A DNA stretch of 64,000 bases from Limnomonas spitsbergensis (taxonomy: Eukaryota; Chlorophyta; Chlorophyceae; Chlamydomonadales), in the NCBI GenBank assembly GCA_037349105.1, contig JAYJMM010000037.1, positions 2,356,001 through 2,420,000 of the forward strand. Reading direction: 5' to 3'. Made by a program: the position numbers and the translations under genes. Each line of letters starts with the position of its first letter. Position 1 is the stretch's first letter. Positions 11,576 through 20,808 of this stretch are shown here, one piece after another. The notes under the pieces are model-generated. The model did no database searches, had not been told where the DNA came from, and saw only the letters and a program-made list of their open reading frames with translations.

Positions 11576-14500
11576 CTACAGGAGACGTGTGCAGTAGCAG
11601 CGGTGCTTCTCCCAACCCGCCGCTACAGGTGGCTGGCCTTGTGGCGGTTCTATGGCTATTAACTGCTTAGTGGCCGGATTGGTGGCCATGACCTCCACCT
11701 CTGGCTTGTCCATGGCTCCTGTCTCCTGGGCTGCTCTGGCGGCTGCCCTGGTTGCCCGGGGCGCTGTCTCCTCGTGATGGGCTGGTTTGTTCGGTACTGC
11801 TGCTGCGGCCGGGCCCGTCACGCTGGTCCCTGATGCTGGCTCGCACCTGGGGCACATCCAATCGCCCTCGGGGATGGCGTAGAGCGCTGGCGCGAGGCAG
11901 TCCATGTGCCAGCCGGTGTTGCATGCGTCGCACAGGAGCATGACGTCCCCCCGGTCGGGTAGGCGGCAGACTTCGCAGGACAGGCTGACGTTGGGCCTGG
12001 AGGTGCTGAAATCCACCCTGCCTTTCAGGTTGGGGAGGTGGCACGGGGAGCAGTTGACTGCGTTCTCTGTTATGGTCAAGCCATCGGCGCCCTCCAGCAC
12101 CAACGCCCCCGTCTCCCCCAGCCTCTGCACCCGCAGGATTTCCGGCCTGGCTTTGGGGTCGAGGCTGCGCCGCTCCGAAGCATACCGGACGTACACGTAA
12201 TCCCCAACGGCGAACCGCCTGACCTGGGGTACATATCCTCCTCCGCGGATCCTGGCGTAGCGCAACTTGTCCCGGTGCTGTGCGATCTTCAGGTGCTCTC
12301 CCGCGACCGGAAGGGCCTCCTTGATCCTGGCCACCCTGGCGAGGAGCAGGTCTGCGGCCTCCTCCACTGTTGCCACTCGCGCTGTGCTCCATAGGTCTGC
12401 CCCGACCTTGGAGGGGAACACTGGCTTCTGCCCGTACAGTACCTCGTAGGGAGCCATGCGCGTAGCCTGCTGAGGCGAGCACCGGAAACCCAGCGCCACC
12501 CACGGGACCATCCTGTCCCACGAGTCATCGCTTCTCCCGTCCCCGCAGCACTTGCGCAGGCCCGTCTTGAGGGTATGGACAGCCCGTTCGGATAGCCCAT
12601 CCGCCTGGGGATGGTTGGCGGAGGTGGTGCGATGGTCAATGAAGCAATCGAGTAACATGTCTTGGAACTCTCCCTGGAACTCTGTCCCCTGATCGGTGAC
12701 CACCTCTGCGCATCCCCCAAACCGTGCAACCACGTTTTGGAAGAATGCCAAGGCCGTCACGTCAGACGCCTTGCTGGGGATGGGGATAAGCTCCACCCAC
12801 TTGGAGTAGTGCTCTACACACACCATGACGTACCGGTTGCCCCTAGGCGTGGTAGTGAACGGCCCGCACAGGTCCACACCCCAGCGGAAAAATAAACCCT
12901 CAATAGGGAGTGGGTGCAGGTCTGGCTGCGTGTGATTGAACGTGGACGCCCTTGCCCTGTCGCACACCCCGCACTCCTGGACAGCCTTCCTGACCGCTGC
13001 TCTAAGCCCTCTCCACCAGTGCTGCTGCAGGATCATGAAGGCCGTGCGGTGGCTGCCGAAGTGACCGGTGCTAGCGTGAGCTTCCCTGATTACTGCCTGT
13101 CTGTCCTCGGGCCTGGGAACTACACACCGCCGTCCGTCTGGCATCACCCTTATCAGCACGCCCCCCCTCTCTGGTTCCCACTGGAAAGGTGCGGCTCTGC
13201 GCTGCACCCTGGCCTGTTCCCCTGCTTCTGCCCCAGGGGGGTGCATTTTTGATTGCAGGTAGTGCAGGACTGGCACGTCTGTCCATACGTCCACCCGGGC
13301 TGCAGGCCCTGCTGCGCATCCTGGCGGGTCCACGACCTCCCCTGCTTTGTCGTCAGCTACCCGGACGGGATCTGGGTCTGGGTCAGACTGCCCACCTGGT
13401 TCCTGGGCTGCATCCGCCCAGTCTGCTGCCGCTGACTCCCCCAAGCATTGCCGATACGTTGCTGCCGCTTCGTCCTCGCCGGAGCATGCTTTGCCTGCAC
13501 TGGCTAGGGCGCAATGTGTGGACGTCAGGGTCATGCCGATAGCGGGGTCGCGGTCCGGGCCTGGTAAACCAGCCCTGCGGGCCAGCTCCCTAGGGATGAT
13601 CTTGGCCGCCTCGAGGGCTATGGTGAGCCAAGCCTCGAGAGCCCAAGCATCCATGCACCTGCCCAAGGCGGCCCTCCTATCTCCTTCAGGGAAGTCGGGG
13701 CGGGGCAAAGTGGACCCCACTGCGTACCCCATGGCCCTCTCCCTTTCATTTGCATTTGGTTCCTGCAGGCCCCCCATGGGCCTGAAAACCATGCCGATCT
13801 GCCCGTTCCGGAAAGCGTAGGATGCGGGGGTGGCCATGAGGCAGGGCAGCGCCCTCCTTGGTTGCCCAGACACATTGATACGGTACCCGCCGTTATCGGG
13901 GCAGGCCACGACCTGCGCCCTACTACCCTCGTCCAGGATGTCATCCACAATACCGTCGTGCGGCCTATGCGATGCCTGGATAACAAACTCAATGTCTGCA
14001 GCTGGTGCTAGGTTGCCCCAGTAGTTGCGCGTGCGGTGGGCATAGGAGCCCACTTGCGCTGCATCAAACAGGGAAGGCCTGCCCAGCATCCTGCACACCT
14101 CGCCGAAAGCCTCTACACTAGCCTTCTCGCTCCTCTGGTTTAGCTGCATAGCGACATTTTCAATCAGGTATGCTGGCGGCTTGGCCCTCTGCAGGAACTG
14201 CAAGGAGCCGAGCAGCTTGATAAGCGGGAAGAAAGACTTGCTCCTGGCCCCCTCGAGCCCCTTGCCCTTGCCTGCAGCCGACAAGTCATGGCACTCCCAT
14301 CCTGCTACCATAAACCACTGGCGACCTTGCTGTGCCCCAGCCTCTATGAAGTGCTGGGCAGTAATGCAGTACACGTCCTGGGGCAAAGCCCTGAACGCCC
14401 CCTCGACAGCAGGCGCTGGGAGCAATAGCGGGTATTGCTTGTGCAGCTGCACCAGTCTTCCCCCCGCGATCTCCCGCATGGTGGCACTGGTGTCGGCGTA

Positions 14501-16129
14501 CAGATACTGTATGACCGGGATGCCTGCTCTAAGCACCATCTCAAGCCCAGAGCACATACCTCCGAAGGGTTCGAACAGGACCACTCCCTCTTGCTCCAGG
14601 GCGTACACCGCCGCTGTTGGTAGGCATGCCGTATCCACCCCTGCATGGAGGTGGGCCGGAGTCGAGCGGGGCAGGTCGGTCAGCACATTGTTGATCAGGT
14701 CCCGGGCCCTGGCCCTACTATTGAAAGCTCTTTCTGCAGTACTGGCAGGCTGTGCCTGCTCATCGTCCTCATCCTTTGCGCTGGAGATAGCCTGGCCGCA
14801 CGGGGCCACTGTACATGCCGTCTCAGCGGCCCGCAGGCGGCGCACGCCTCGTCTGCCCTCTTGCGCCAGGCGAACCACCTGATCTGCGTGCCACTGATTT
14901 ACCCTGCCTAGGCCTGTGAGCATAGCGACATGAGCTCCGCAGGTGACCCCACTAGGGTTGTGCGGCTCAGGGGCGACATCGTCTAGCCGCGCTCCTGTGC
15001 GGTCGTCAGATGACGGGAGGGGTGACCTAGACGGGATATCTGCGTTCTGGTGGCAGGCCCCTGACCGGTGGACAATGGTGATGTCAAGCTCCTGGAGCAT
15101 GAGTGCCCAGCGTGCGTGCTGCCCCACTAGGGCCTGGTTATCCATGAGATAGGTGAGGGGTTCGTGGTCTGTGACCAAATGCACCTTGCACCCAAAGAGC
15201 ATATGACGGTACGTCCGGGCAGCGTACACAGCGTCGAGCATTTCCCCCTGAAACGACGAGTAGTTCTTTTCGCTTTTGTTCAGGGAACGGGAAGTGCAGG
15301 CTACCATGTACTCCCTGCCGCTGTCGTCACACTGCCCTAGCACCGCCCCTATACCCTGTTTAGAGAAGTCGGTGTACAACAGGAATGGCCTTGGTGGCCC
15401 CTTGCCATCTGGACCCGTTCCGCTGTAGTCAGGTCTGCGTAACACCCTGCCTCCTTCGCACATCTCAGTTTTGATCAGCTGAAACGCCTGGGCCTGCTCG
15501 GGACCCCACACAAACGGGACCCCCTTGACAAGCAATGCGTTGATGCATGCGGCTTTGCGAGAGAAATCCGGGATGTAGCACCGGTAGAAGTTAAGGAATC
15601 CCATGACCTCCTGAATGTTCTTGACCGATGCGGGTTCGGGCAGAGCCATGACGGCCGCTATTTTGGCTGCGTGCGGTGTGAGACCTTGGGCCGAGACGTT
15701 GTGGCCTAGGTACTCCACCGTGGCACACCCAAACAGGGACTTGTCAGGATGCGCTCGCAGTCCTACCGCGTGGAGCATGTCTAGCATGAGCTCGACATGC
15801 CTGATGTGATCTGCAGGTGTGTCACTATACACCAGCAGGTCGTCAATGAAAGCCACACAGAAGGAGCTCAGGCCCGCCCTGGCGATCTCTTCCTCCATCA
15901 TACGCTGGAAGAAGGGAGGCCCGTTGCGCAGTCCAAAGTTCAACTTTGTGTACATCCATAGTTCTGGGCCCATCCAGAAAGCCGTTTTGGGCTGGTCCTC
16001 GACCTTGATCGGGATCTGCATGAATCCTGACCTCAGATCCACCTTGCTAAATACTTTAGCTGTGCCCAGGTTCTGAAAGATAGTTTCCATCCTGGGGATA
16101 GCAAACTCCTGCTTGGCCGTGCGGAGCAT
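11576..16129 (-). CDS. retrotransposon polyprotein: RT, RNase H, DNMT3-like cytosine methyltransferase, integrase, PHD finger
   Basis: The ORF is 1,517 residues. It holds RT fingers-palm (FSKVDLRSGF about 27-36, catalytic FIDD 94-97), RNase H (YTDFS about 252, partner acidics near 296 and 321), then a cytosine-5 methyltransferase about 515-840. That domain has an FGG motif I (522-524), WECHDLS with catalytic Cys613, ENV 657-659, RTRNYWGNL 699-707 and NERERAMGY 794-802. Order and wording match DNMT3/DRM-type enzymes, except that Glu replaces the usual Pro before the catalytic Cys. The integrase has an HHCC finger (about 1018-1056) and D1086, D1146, E1181. A C4HC3 PHD finger fills 1385-1429 (C1385, C1388, C1400, C1403, H1408, C1411, C1426, C1429), where many gypsy elements have a chromodomain. 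The N-terminal RT motif is in the preceding ORF. ATG 16129 is only the first Met of the open frame; the real protein probably comes by frameshift or from an unmutated relative. Confidence 0.93.
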   Translation of the reverse strand: MLRTAKQEFAIPRMETIFQNLGTAKVFSKVDLRSGFMQIPIKVEDQPKTAFWMGPELWMYTKLNFGLRNGPPFFQRMMEEEIARAGLSSFCVAFIDDLLVYSDTPADHIRHVELMLDMLHAVGLRAHPDKSLFGCATVEYLGHNVSAQGLTPHAAKIAAVMALPEPASVKNIQEVMGFLNFYRCYIPDFSRKAACINALLVKGVPFVWGPEQAQAFQLIKTEMCEGGRVLRRPDYSGTGPDGKGPPRPFLLYTDFSKQGIGAVLGQCDDSGREYMVACTSRSLNKSEKNYSSFQGEMLDAVYAARTYRHMLFGCKVHLVTDHEPLTYLMDNQALVGQHARWALMLQELDITIVHRSGACHQNADIPSRSPLPSSDDRTGARLDDVAPEPHNPSGVTCGAHVAMLTGLGRVNQWHADQVVRLAQEGRRGVRRLRAAETACTVAPCGQAISSAKDEDDEQAQPASTAERAFNSRARARDLINNVLTDLPRSTPAHLHAGVDTACLPTAAVYALEQEGVVLFEPFGGMCSGLEMVLRAGIPVIQYLYADTSATMREIAGGRLVQLHKQYPLLLPAPAVEGAFRALPQDVYCITAQHFIEAGAQQGRQWFMVAGWECHDLSAAGKGKGLEGARSKSFFPLIKLLGSLQFLQRAKPPAYLIENVAMQLNQRSEKASVEAFGEVCRMLGRPSLFDAAQVGSYAHRTRNYWGNLAPAADIEFVIQASHRPHDGIVDDILDEGSRAQVVACPDNGGYRINVSGQPRRALPCLMATPASYAFRNGQIGMVFRPMGGLQEPNANERERAMGYAVGSTLPRPDFPEGDRRAALGRCMDAWALEAWLTIALEAAKIIPRELARRAGLPGPDRDPAIGMTLTSTHCALASAGKACSGEDEAAATYRQCLGESAAADWADAAQEPGGQSDPDPDPVRVADDKAGEVVDPPGCAAGPAARVDVWTDVPVLHYLQSKMHPPGAEAGEQARVQRRAAPFQWEPERGGVLIRVMPDGRRCVVPRPEDRQAVIREAHASTGHFGSHRTAFMILQQHWWRGLRAAVRKAVQECGVCDRARASTFNHTQPDLHPLPIEGLFFRWGVDLCGPFTTTPRGNRYVMVCVEHYSKWVELIPIPSKASDVTALAFFQNVVARFGGCAEVVTDQGTEFQGEFQDMLLDCFIDHRTTSANHPQADGLSERAVHTLKTGLRKCCGDGRSDDSWDRMVPWVALGFRCSPQQATRMAPYEVLYGQKPVFPSKVGADLWSTARVATVEEAADLLLARVARIKEALPVAGEHLKIAQHRDKLRYARIRGGGYVPQVRRFAVGDYVYVRYASERRSLDPKARPEILRVQRLGETGALVLEGADGLTITENAVNCSPCHLPNLKGRVDFSTSRPNVSLSCEVCRLPDRGDVMLLCDACNTGWHMDCLAPALYAIPEGDWMCPRCEPASGTSVTGPAAAAVPNKPAHHEETAPRATRAAARAAQETGAMDKPEVEVMATNPATKQLIAIEPPQGQPPVAAGWEKHRCYCTRLL

Positions 16130-19100
16130 TTCTTCATTCTCCTCATGTCATGCGCAATGCGGTGGTCTGACCACTCGCCCGTCTCGGCACACTTCTTGGC
16201 CGCTACGACCGAGTTGGCCGCAAACTTGATGGGCCCTCCCTGGGGGACCCTGACAATAATGCCTGCCTCTATCATGGGCTGGCACTTCTCTTTGAAAATG
16301 GCTGCTTTAGGGGGTGGCATGTCCCTTGCTTTCTGAAAGCACGAGCTGTGCTCGTCCTCTAGGGCCAGCGTAAACTCACCCTGTGCACCGCAGTAGCCTG
16401 GCAGTTCAAGCATGGAGTAGGCGAACGCCCCCTGACGGTCCCGTAGGCTCTGCTCCAGCTGCTCCTGCTGCTCCCCAGTAAAGTCGGGGTGCTTCCCGAG
16501 CAGCCACCCCTCCTCAGTTTTGACGTACTCTGAGGGCGCATGCACCACCCCTCCGGGCTGGAACATGTCGATGACTCCCCCTGCCAGCGGTTCCCCTGTC
16601 ACTGCCTGTGGCCCTGCGTTGGATGTGCCCTGATCCCAGGTGCTTTGCGGACGGGGGGGCCGAGGGGCGGGCATATCCACTGGGGGTCGCAGCCAACCAG
16701 GCTCCAGCTTGGCAGCTGCCTCCCTGCTGCAGACGAATGCTCCTTGTCCGGCAGTGAATCCCCCTCCTCGCACGCCCCTTCCGCTGGCCTGTGCCCCAGG
16801 GAGGCAGGAGAGCAGGAGCCACACCAATGCCAGGTGGCACAGGCAAGCCAGAAGGCCCCTGAACGCTGTGCAGGGAAGGAGACCCTTGCAGGCCGGCTGC
16901 TGTCTGGGGCTGGGCTGTGGTCCTGCAGGGGCTGCCGGTGACGGCGCTGCTGGCGGGCCCTGGTCCTCTGGTCCCTCCCGCCAGGAGATTTCCAGCTCCA
17001 CCTGGCTGATCCTGGTGGGCGGCGATGGGCACCCTGTGCTGTTACTGGCGTCTCTTGCCGCTGCTTTCCTGCGTCGTTGACGCGCGCGGGTCCTGGCGTT
17101 CCTTGCCCTTCGCGCTGCTGCGGCCCTGACCTTGGAGGAGTCCGCTGGTCTGTTTTCGCCCCTGCTGGTGGGGGTCTGATGTCCCTCTGCCGCTGTTGGA
17201 CCTGTGCAGCCTGCAGCGGATCTGTAAGCGCCTTCCGGGCTGACAGTCTGGGCTCTGGCGCTGCTGCTGCTCCTGGCTGCGCTGCGCGGCTGTCTGCCCA
17301 GCTTGTGGGGCTGGAGCATCGTCCGCTGGATGGCCTGGTAGTTCCATAGGCTGGTTCTCTCCGGAACCCCCCACTCCACCGGCCAGTCGTCCAATGGCTC
17401 GCCTGCCTCTGGCCACCGCCCCTCGTCATTGGCCTTGATGAGCTCTGCCCCGATGGACAGGATCTGGGCGTACTGGACCGCGTGCATGGACGGCTGTAGG
17501 GGCTGGTCTGCTGTCTCCCTGTACCATTCCCTGAATGGCACTGGGCGCTGCTCCCCCCTTCTAGCCTGGTTGGCCTCGTCCTGCCTTCGCTCCTCGATGG
17601 CCTGCCGTACGTCGGAGATGGTTGCCCTGCTGTGCGCTGCCTTGAACACCACCTCCCTTTCGCCGGGCAAGGCTTCCTGCGCGCTGCACCACCATCGCAC
17701 CCCGAGCCTGGAGTCCTCCTCCATCTGCCTTTGCCTGATGAAACCCAGCGACTGGTTCCTCTCGGGGCATGCCATGGCTAAGTGCCCCTGGTGGAAGCAG
17801 ATGGCGCATCTGCCCTCTCCCAGGCGTGGTGCGGGGCAGGCGTGGTAGTCGTGCCCCTTTTTTCCGCAGCGTTCGCACGGCTCGCTGTGGACGGAGTGGT
17901 GGCCCCACGCCGGGGGAACTGCATCGCTGCAGCCGCAGCAGGCCCACACCCCTCGCCGGATACCTCCTATGCCTGGCTTGTCCATGCAGGTGCCGCATGC
18001 CTTGGCGTGGCACCGACAGCAACGCCGGCTGGGCTGTTCTGTTGGGCCAATGCTTTCTCCGCATCCCAAGCAGCTTGGCAGCCTGGCCTCGGGGGTCATG
18101 CAGAACTGGCACACTCTGGCTGCCCCTGTCCGCGGTGTTCTCATGCACAGGTCATGCCATGCTAGTCCGCATGCGCTGCACCAGATCACGCGTTCGCCTG
18201 CACGGGCCTGGTCGCACCCTGCGCACGGCTCCTTGCGCTCTTGGCCGGAGCCAGAGGATTGGCCTGAGGTCCCGGCGCCGTCTGTGCCTGGGTCCCCCTT
18301 CAGTTCTGGCGGCTGTGCCTCGCTGAGGGCCCCTAATCGGCCGCGGAATGCCTGCCGCAGCTCCTCCGCTGCCTGGTTGCGTCCCTGCAGCCTGGGGTCG
18401 GGGCTGGGGTCTGGGACCATGCTCAGCATGTAACGTAGGCTGGCCTCGATGCGGCCGCCCCTGGGCTCTGGGCCTCCGTGGAGGACTGGCCATGGTGCCC
18501 CGCCCTCGAGCCGCTGCCTGTCCCGTTGGGCCACAAACTGTCGTAACTCGTCATCCCACTGCTCCTTGCTGAGATCTGCACTCCTGTGATCGGGCTCCCC
18601 CTCGGCTGCCAAGCGCGGCGCGCCAGGGTCCTCAGGATCAGGATTGCTGGCCTCGCTGTTGGTGTCGCTGAGCCCCCTGCTCCAGCTGGGTGAGGTGTCA
18701 GCCTGGAATCCCAGGGTTGCTGCAGGCTCTGGCCGCCCTTCTGTGGCTCTGCTCTGCTGGCTGTCCCCTTGCATATGCCCGGCTGAAGGTGCAGTATGCT
18801 CGCCGGGCACTGCCACCCTCCCCTCTGGTGGCGCGGTGTGCCCTGCTGTGGCTGCTGGTTCCTCCTCGGAATCCGAGTCCTGTAGGAGCTGCGGCAGTCC
18901 TGCCAAGCTGTTATCCTCGTCTGACTCGGGCCAATCCACCTCGTAGTTGCCCCCCCTCAGGGAGGTGAAGAAAGAATGCTCCCTGCTGCTTGGCTGCATG
19001 TTGAGGGTAGTTTCGTCGGGGCTGTGCGTGCTGCCTGGGCTGGTTGTCTCCCTGAATGCTCCCCAACGCCCCCGCGGCGTCTCTTGGCGGTCCGCTATGC

Positions 19101-20808
19101 CCCTATCCAGCAGGCCTGTCAGGTCCCTCATGGCCTCATCGTGATTGCTACCGCTGAATAGGGGGTGGAGCGTGACGGCTCCCCTGGGGTGCCTTTGCCA
19201 CCAAAGGCGGACAGTGGCCGCCGGTGCAGACCAGTGGGGCAGCAAGATGGATGGGACGCCGTTGTAGTAGGCCGCCTGTTCCACCCGCATCCACTGCTGT
19301 AGGCAGCTCTGTAGCCTGCCTTGAGCAAAGGCTGAGAGGGTGAGGGCCTGCTCGCCCTGCCATGCGGTGGCGCCCGCTGCTGGCGTGCAGTGCGCTGACA
19401 CGTGCGTTGGGCAGTCGGCTCTTTCTTGGGGTGCCCAAAGCTCGTCCACTATCTCGATGTTGTGGACAGCTGCTGACATCTGTCCTGGCAGCAATGTCCT
19501 GTTAAGGGCCATCATCATGATGGTCCACACCGCCGGGTCTGTTCCTCGAAAGGTGGACACCGCGTGCTCCTCTGCCCGTTCTACGGAGGGAAACCGGTCA
19601 CTCTGCACCTGGGTAGCTGTCTTGAAGAAGAACCACACGGGCTGGTCATCGCGTGTGGCGTGCATGTGTATCCACGCCCGCGGTGCTGGGTGCGGCCACT
19701 GCCCCTCCAGGTCCTCGTGGTAGTGTGCCACCGCCAGCCGAACCGGGATAGCGACCCTGGCGTCACCTGGCTCGTACCCCCAGGGGACCCCCTGGCCCAT
19801 GACCTCTCTGGCGATGTCTTGCCCCCTCTCGACGATCTCGGGGCATTGGCGAGGCGTTCCTGGGTGGAGGATCCCGGCACCGTCGTACCCGCTGTGGTCC
19901 CGCAGTGCCGCCAGGGCGTACGCCTGCCTGGCTGCTGCTTGTGTGGGTACGCAGACGGCTTGGTTGGCCAGGCACGGGTGGCGAGCGAGAGTCATGACGC
20001 AGTTCTCTGCCCACGGTGTCCGCATGAACCCGTCGTGGGCGTGCTGCCACATGCCGTATGCCCTTGCCGCGTCTGGTATCTCCTGGCTGGTCCTGAACTG
20101 CTCCTCTGCTGCGGTAATCCCCTCCTTGACGACGCTGCCCAGGAGTTCGCTGACGCAGTTAGCATAGAGAGGAGTTGGCCATGTGGAGCTCATGAACTCT
20201 TCCATGGCCGTGCTAGGTCTGATGTGACCTTTAATGGCCGCAGCCAGGAGCCCTGCTGTGACCGCGTCCATGGGGAAGACCAACCTTGCTACTGCCTGCA
20301 TTGCTGCCTGTCTGTCAACACAGATGACTTCCCCCCGCGGTACGCACCAATGGTTTTGCAACCTGCACAGGCCGTCCGCGCCCGCGCCGGGAAGGGTGAT
20401 CATGGCCGCTGTGGCGGCTACCTCTGGCATGTCTGTTCCTGCCGGGTACCACTGCACGAAGCAATGCCTAGGCCAGGGCTCGCCAGGCCCTGGGCCCGGT
20501 GCGTCGAGGTCCTCTGCGTCTTCTACTGCGCTGAGGTCGCTGTTTCTCCAGTGGTCTGGGTTCTGCGGCTCCTCTGGTTCCCACCACTGCTCTCTTTCGC
20601 TGGGTACTTCCTCCTGCATCCATGTCCTTTCTGTTGGTCCGTGCTCTGTCCTGCAGCTGCGATGCCCGCTGCTTGCGGCTAGGGGCCGGCTGGTGACGCC
20701 CCCTGTGGCCCCATGGGCCTGCAGCGTGGAGCTGCTACCGCCTCCTTCCGCGGAAGCTGCCGGCCTTGGGCCTGCGGCGGGGCCCCTGCTTCCGGGGTAC
20801 CTGGGCAC
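16033..20808 (-). CDS. retrotransposon middle ORF: unknown domain, Cys-rich PHD-like and CCHC fingers, RT N-terminus
   Basis: The ORF is 1,591 residues and overlaps its neighbours by 130 and 97 bp in other frames. Residues about 30-620 form a globular-looking region that I do not recognise. An acidic low-complexity stretch follows. Residues about 858-967 hold paired Cys-x2-Cys motifs with a WHDLC core, like a PHD/RING-type finger with a second Cys-rich module. At about 974-1015 are CERCGKKGHDYHAC and CAICFHQGHLAMAC, two zinc knuckles. A hydrophobic run (about 1309-1336, LALVWLLLSCL) could be a membrane or signal segment, unusual inside a polyprotein. The last about 130 residues are the start of the RT (EAGIIVRV, then DHRIAHDMRRM), after which the frame leaves the RT and ends in about 30 unrelated residues. 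RT continues in the next ORF. The ATG at 20808 may not be used, because expression by frameshift from the Gag ORF is also possible. Confidence 0.85.
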   Translation of the reverse strand: MPRYPGSRGPAAGPRPAASAEGGGSSSTLQAHGATGGVTSRPLAASSGHRSCRTEHGPTERTWMQEEVPSEREQWWEPEEPQNPDHWRNSDLSAVEDAEDLDAPGPGPGEPWPRHCFVQWYPAGTDMPEVAATAAMITLPGAGADGLCRLQNHWCVPRGEVICVDRQAAMQAVARLVFPMDAVTAGLLAAAIKGHIRPSTAMEEFMSSTWPTPLYANCVSELLGSVVKEGITAAEEQFRTSQEIPDAARAYGMWQHAHDGFMRTPWAENCVMTLARHPCLANQAVCVPTQAAARQAYALAALRDHSGYDGAGILHPGTPRQCPEIVERGQDIAREVMGQGVPWGYEPGDARVAIPVRLAVAHYHEDLEGQWPHPAPRAWIHMHATRDDQPVWFFFKTATQVQSDRFPSVERAEEHAVSTFRGTDPAVWTIMMMALNRTLLPGQMSAAVHNIEIVDELWAPQERADCPTHVSAHCTPAAGATAWQGEQALTLSAFAQGRLQSCLQQWMRVEQAAYYNGVPSILLPHWSAPAATVRLWWQRHPRGAVTLHPLFSGSNHDEAMRDLTGLLDRGIADRQETPRGRWGAFRETTSPGSTHSPDETTLNMQPSSREHSFFTSLRGGNYEVDWPESDEDNSLAGLPQLLQDSDSEEEPAATAGHTAPPEGRVAVPGEHTAPSAGHMQGDSQQSRATEGRPEPAATLGFQADTSPSWSRGLSDTNSEASNPDPEDPGAPRLAAEGEPDHRSADLSKEQWDDELRQFVAQRDRQRLEGGAPWPVLHGGPEPRGGRIEASLRYMLSMVPDPSPDPRLQGRNQAAEELRQAFRGRLGALSEAQPPELKGDPGTDGAGTSGQSSGSGQERKEPCAGCDQARAGERVIWCSACGLAWHDLCMRTPRTGAARVCQFCMTPEARLPSCLGCGESIGPTEQPSRRCCRCHAKACGTCMDKPGIGGIRRGVWACCGCSDAVPPAWGHHSVHSEPCERCGKKGHDYHACPAPRLGEGRCAICFHQGHLAMACPERNQSLGFIRQRQMEEDSRLGVRWWCSAQEALPGEREVVFKAAHSRATISDVRQAIEERRQDEANQARRGEQRPVPFREWYRETADQPLQPSMHAVQYAQILSIGAELIKANDEGRWPEAGEPLDDWPVEWGVPERTSLWNYQAIQRTMLQPHKLGRQPRSAARSSSSARAQTVSPEGAYRSAAGCTGPTAAEGHQTPTSRGENRPADSSKVRAAAARRARNARTRARQRRRKAAARDASNSTGCPSPPTRISQVELEISWREGPEDQGPPAAPSPAAPAGPQPSPRQQPACKGLLPCTAFRGLLACLCHLALVWLLLSCLPGAQASGRGVRGGGFTAGQGAFVCSREAAAKLEPGWLRPPVDMPAPRPPRPQSTWDQGTSNAGPQAVTGEPLAGGVIDMFQPGGVVHAPSEYVKTEEGWLLGKHPDFTGEQQEQLEQSLRDRQGAFAYSMLELPGYCGAQGEFTLALEDEHSSCFQKARDMPPPKAAIFKEKCQPMIEAGIIVRVPQGGPIKFAANSVVAAKKCAETGEWSDHRIAHDMRRMKKCSARPSRSLLSPGWKLSFRTWAQLKYLARWI

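Noticed and set aside
19564..20682. Long plus-strand open frame of 372 codons, and many others between 11.6 and 28 kb
   Set aside because: They are antisense to the three element ORFs, and their composition follows the GC-rich coding strand.
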